From Runella sp. (GTDB lineage Bacteria > Bacteroidota > Bacteroidia > Cytophagales > Spirosomataceae): a DNA stretch of 64,000 nucleotides. Location of the stretch: contig NZ_JAIXST010000053.1 in assembly GCF_027484545.1 (NCBI RefSeq), positions 1 to 64,000 on the forward strand, read 5' to 3'. The notes below the pieces were generated by a model. The model did no database searches. It saw only the letters and a program-made list of their open reading frames with translations, and was not told where the DNA came from. Made by a program: the position numbers and the translations under genes. The first letter of the stretch is position 1. The number at the start of each line of letters is the position of its first letter. Below are positions 62,141 through 64,000 of the stretch, piece after piece.

Positions 62141-62386
62141 TCACTTCTCAAACACTTCTGCCTTACCGTTCACGATTTCGTTTTTCTCCCCGTTGATATC
62201 AGGAATTTGCGGTGACGGCACTGGTGGTTCCTGTTTATTCGGCTCTATATCAGGAATTTCCGGTTGCTGAATTTCGGGTTGTGCCGGATGCGGCTCAATA
62301 CCCGGCGGTACAGTATGAGGTCCGGGGACCGGTGTCGGTTCTTTGACGGGGTCAGACATGGGGTCAAATGAGTGAATAGTTTTCAT
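62141..62386 (-). CDS. Small proline-rich protein of unknown function
   Basis: An 81-residue protein started at ATG 62386 (MKTIHSFDPMSDPVKEP); a longer in-frame start at 62467 is less likely because it would overlap the region of the next gene's promoter. About a quarter of the residues are proline (PTPVPGPHTVPPGIEPHPAQ, QPEIPDIEPNKQEPPVPSP). No signal peptide or membrane segment; likely disordered. Translation of this region is plausible but not proven. Confidence 0.45.
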   Translation of the reverse strand: MKTIHSFDPMSDPVKEPTPVPGPHTVPPGIEPHPAQPEIQQPEIPDIEPNKQEPPVPSPQIPDINGEKNEIVNGKAEVFEK

Positions 62387-62538
62387 AGTGATTCTGATTT
62401 TAGGTGAATTCAATAACGAACTGGCTAAAAAAGCCATTCCGGTTGTACTGGGGAAAGTATGCCTCATGAATAGACTGGATTTTATTGGAACGGGATTTTA
62501 AATCTTTGTCTCAACAATTAAAAAGAAAACAGACAGTC

Positions 62539-63729
62539 ATGCCGCCCATTCAAGAATATAATTTTCCTTACGTAGTCCGCTTGGCGTTCGCTCTTATCTG
62601 CGTCACCATTCTGGTTTACTGGATGTACGTTTTGGATTCTATTATCCCGCTTTTGTTGTTTTCTATTCTATTTTCCATGGCCATGTACCCCTTGGTAGCT
62701 TGGCTCGAACGTAAAAATCTGGGAAGGGTTGTTTCTATTACCATCGGTATTTTAACCTTTACGTTGGTAGGGGCGGGCATTGTAGCTGTATTGTGTTATC
62801 AAGTGGCTGATTTTACAGAAATGCTGCCTCAATTAACAGAAAAAGTAAATACTTCTTTGAACAAAATACAGTTATGGGCCTTTGACCAGTTCAAGATTCC
62901 GCCAAGCCGGCAGTTGAATGAGCTTCAAAAATATACCCAGAATCTGGCCAACAGCGGCCGGGCCTTGGTGGGTACAGCCCTGACTACCACTACCAATATG
63001 CTGACAAATCTATCTATTTTACCTGTTTATGTCTTCTTTCTTCTTTACTACCGCGATTTGTTCAAACAGTTTTTTTACAAAGTTTTTAAAGACGTTAAAA
63101 AAGCGAAGATAAACGAAGTACTGGGCAAGATTTATGACGTAGTGCACAGCTATCTCTCGGGTCTGTTTATTGTAACTCTCATTATAGGAACGCTCAATTC
63201 CATCGGACTGCTCGCGTTGGGGATTCCGTCGGCTTTCTTTTTTGGCTTTTTGGCGGCTTCTCTTCTGATTCTTCCTTACATCGGAATTTTGATGGGGTCT
63301 ATTCTTCCCATTGTGGTGGCTCTGGTGACGAAAGATTCGCCGATGTATGCCGTGGGTGTAGCGGGGGTATTTTTCTTCATTCAAATGCTCGAAGGCAATG
63401 TCATTACTCCTTACATTGTCGGTTCCAAAATCAGTGTCAATCCTTTGGTAGCAATTTTAGGGCTCTTTTTGGGAGGCTCTTTATGGGGGCTTTCCGGAAT
63501 GGCGTTAGCATTACCTCTGACGGCGACGTTGAAAGTAATCTTTGATGCAGTAGAGCCGCTTAAGCCCTACGGCTATTTGATGGGTGAACCGGAAGTAGTG
63601 AAAGAGCGTGTTGAGAAAACCCGAAAAGTGCAGCAAATGGAAAAAGAAGTGGTGGAGACATTGACTGAGACTACCAACGATGTGAAATACCTGTTTAAGA
63701 AAAAAGGAACCTCTAAATCTGCCCTCTGA
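62539..63729 (+). CDS. AI-2E family transporter (YdiK/PerM-like)
   Basis: A 396-residue membrane protein when started at ATG 62539 (MPPIQEYNFPYVVRL); the TTG at 62485 would add 18 charged residues and is less likely. About eight hydrophobic spans, with SILFSMAMYPLVAWLERKN near 40-60, and the conserved end LEGNVITPYIVGSKISVNPLVAILGLFLGG near 290-325. The charged C-terminal tail is cytoplasmic. The family name comes from autoinducer-2 export in one member; many members are sodium/proton or unknown permeases, so the substrate is open. Confidence 0.85.
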   Translation: MPPIQEYNFPYVVRLAFALICVTILVYWMYVLDSIIPLLLFSILFSMAMYPLVAWLERKNLGRVVSITIGILTFTLVGAGIVAVLCYQVADFTEMLPQLTEKVNTSLNKIQLWAFDQFKIPPSRQLNELQKYTQNLANSGRALVGTALTTTTNMLTNLSILPVYVFFLLYYRDLFKQFFYKVFKDVKKAKINEVLGKIYDVVHSYLSGLFIVTLIIGTLNSIGLLALGIPSAFFFGFLAASLLILPYIGILMGSILPIVVALVTKDSPMYAVGVAGVFFFIQMLEGNVITPYIVGSKISVNPLVAILGLFLGGSLWGLSGMALALPLTATLKVIFDAVEPLKPYGYLMGEPEVVKERVEKTRKVQQMEKEVVETLTETTNDVKYLFKKKGTSKSAL

Positions 63730-63844
63730 CTGGTTTGGGGAAATAAATGCCCGGTTTTTTCAGAGATTCTCAACTTGGGGTTAAAAAGGGAAGTGGAATA
63801 AATTTTTTTCTTTTTCTATAGTCAACATTCTACATTTTCCCAAA

Positions 63845-64000
63845 ATGACAGCAATTAGTACGCTCAAACATTCAAGTAAAACAGAGGGCATGGGAGCTAT
63901 CCCAACCGAAGAAGGCGTTTCTTTTCGGGTGTGGGCACCCAATGCCCAAAAGGTATCCGTCGTAGGTGATTTTAACGGCTGGAAAAAAAACACAACGCCG
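63845..64000 (+). CDS. Start of a GH13-family enzyme with an N-terminal CBM48 domain, cut by window edge
   Basis: The frame from ATG 63845 reads [20 protein letters not shown] and then [21 protein letters not shown], the signature of the CBM48/isoamylase N-terminal domain, which precedes the alpha-amylase barrel in glycogen branching enzymes and related enzymes. Only 52 codons lie in the window. Branching enzyme (GlgB) is the best guess; a debranching or trehalose-type GH13 enzyme is possible. Confidence 0.75.
   Translation, partial: MTAISTLKHSSKTEGMGAIPTEEGVSFRVWAPNAQKVSVVGDFNGWKKNTTP

Noticed and set aside
1-64000. tRNA, rRNA or CRISPR arrays
   Set aside because: No cloverleaf-like or conserved rRNA sequence and no regularly spaced direct repeats were found by reading; a dedicated scan could still find a divergent tRNA.

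Overview
The window looks like chromosome of a Bacteroidota bacterium, most likely of the order Cytophagales (Runella/Spirosoma-like; the genus is inference). The reasons are a gliding protein GldG, a PorP/SprF-type secretion-system protein, DUF5686 and DUF2911 proteins, a BlaI/M56 pair, several promoters of the Bacteroidetes form TTTG-N20-TANNTTTG, no Shine-Dalgarno signals, and moderate GC.

Layout. 1-389: start of an IS30-type transposase cut by the window edge. 528-10263 (minus): a surface-polysaccharide export operon, transcribed SLBB/Wza-like exporter, Wzz-like co-polymerase, Wzm-like permease, Wzt-like ATPase, DegT aminotransferase, GT39-like membrane protein, WbqC. 10701-19332: topoisomerase IV subunit B, gldG, a secreted three-repeat protein, a conserved unknown, gatC and a DUF2911 protein. 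19574-27513: a conserved 602-residue unknown, a decayed IS1595-type element, an Ig/cadherin-like secreted protein, a propeller-cupredoxin fusion and mdh. 27925-38024: a lipoprotein/glutathionylspermidine-synthase-like pair, a toxin-antitoxin remnant, a phosphoesterase, DoxX, an M14 peptidase, a broken thioredoxin-like gene and a GH106-like glycosidase. 38088-45369: proA, a broken DUF5686 gene, a BlaI/M56 regulatory pair behind a three-operator promoter, and a GtrA-like protein. 45463-54138: peptidases, a carboxypeptidase-regulatory-domain protein, thymidine kinase, a conserved unknown, an orphan ABC ATPase and PorP/SprF. 54322-55837: a dead IS4-type element. 55850-61573: an RND efflux operon. 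62141-64000: a proline-rich small protein, an AI-2E family transporter and the start of a GH13/CBM48 enzyme.

The most unusual signal is a set of tiny GC-rich, hairpin-forming sequences. Two are exact 16-bp insertions in two unrelated transposase genes, and in each case removing the 16 bp restores the conserved reading frame. One splits the IS4 YREK signature just after its catalytic Glu. The other lies three codons after the matching position of the IS1595 transposase. Close relatives of the second insert occur at 1235, 21792 and 45395, with more distant look-alikes at 62082 and 62110. Together they suggest a very small mobile or repeatedly inserted element.

A second strong signal is the blaI promoter at 41884-41955. 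Three 16-bp TACGAA...TTCGTA dyads overlap a textbook Bacteroidetes promoter, followed by four perfect triloop hairpins in the leader. Gene decay is common: two transposases, a ParE toxin, a thioredoxin-like gene and a DUF5686 gene are all broken.
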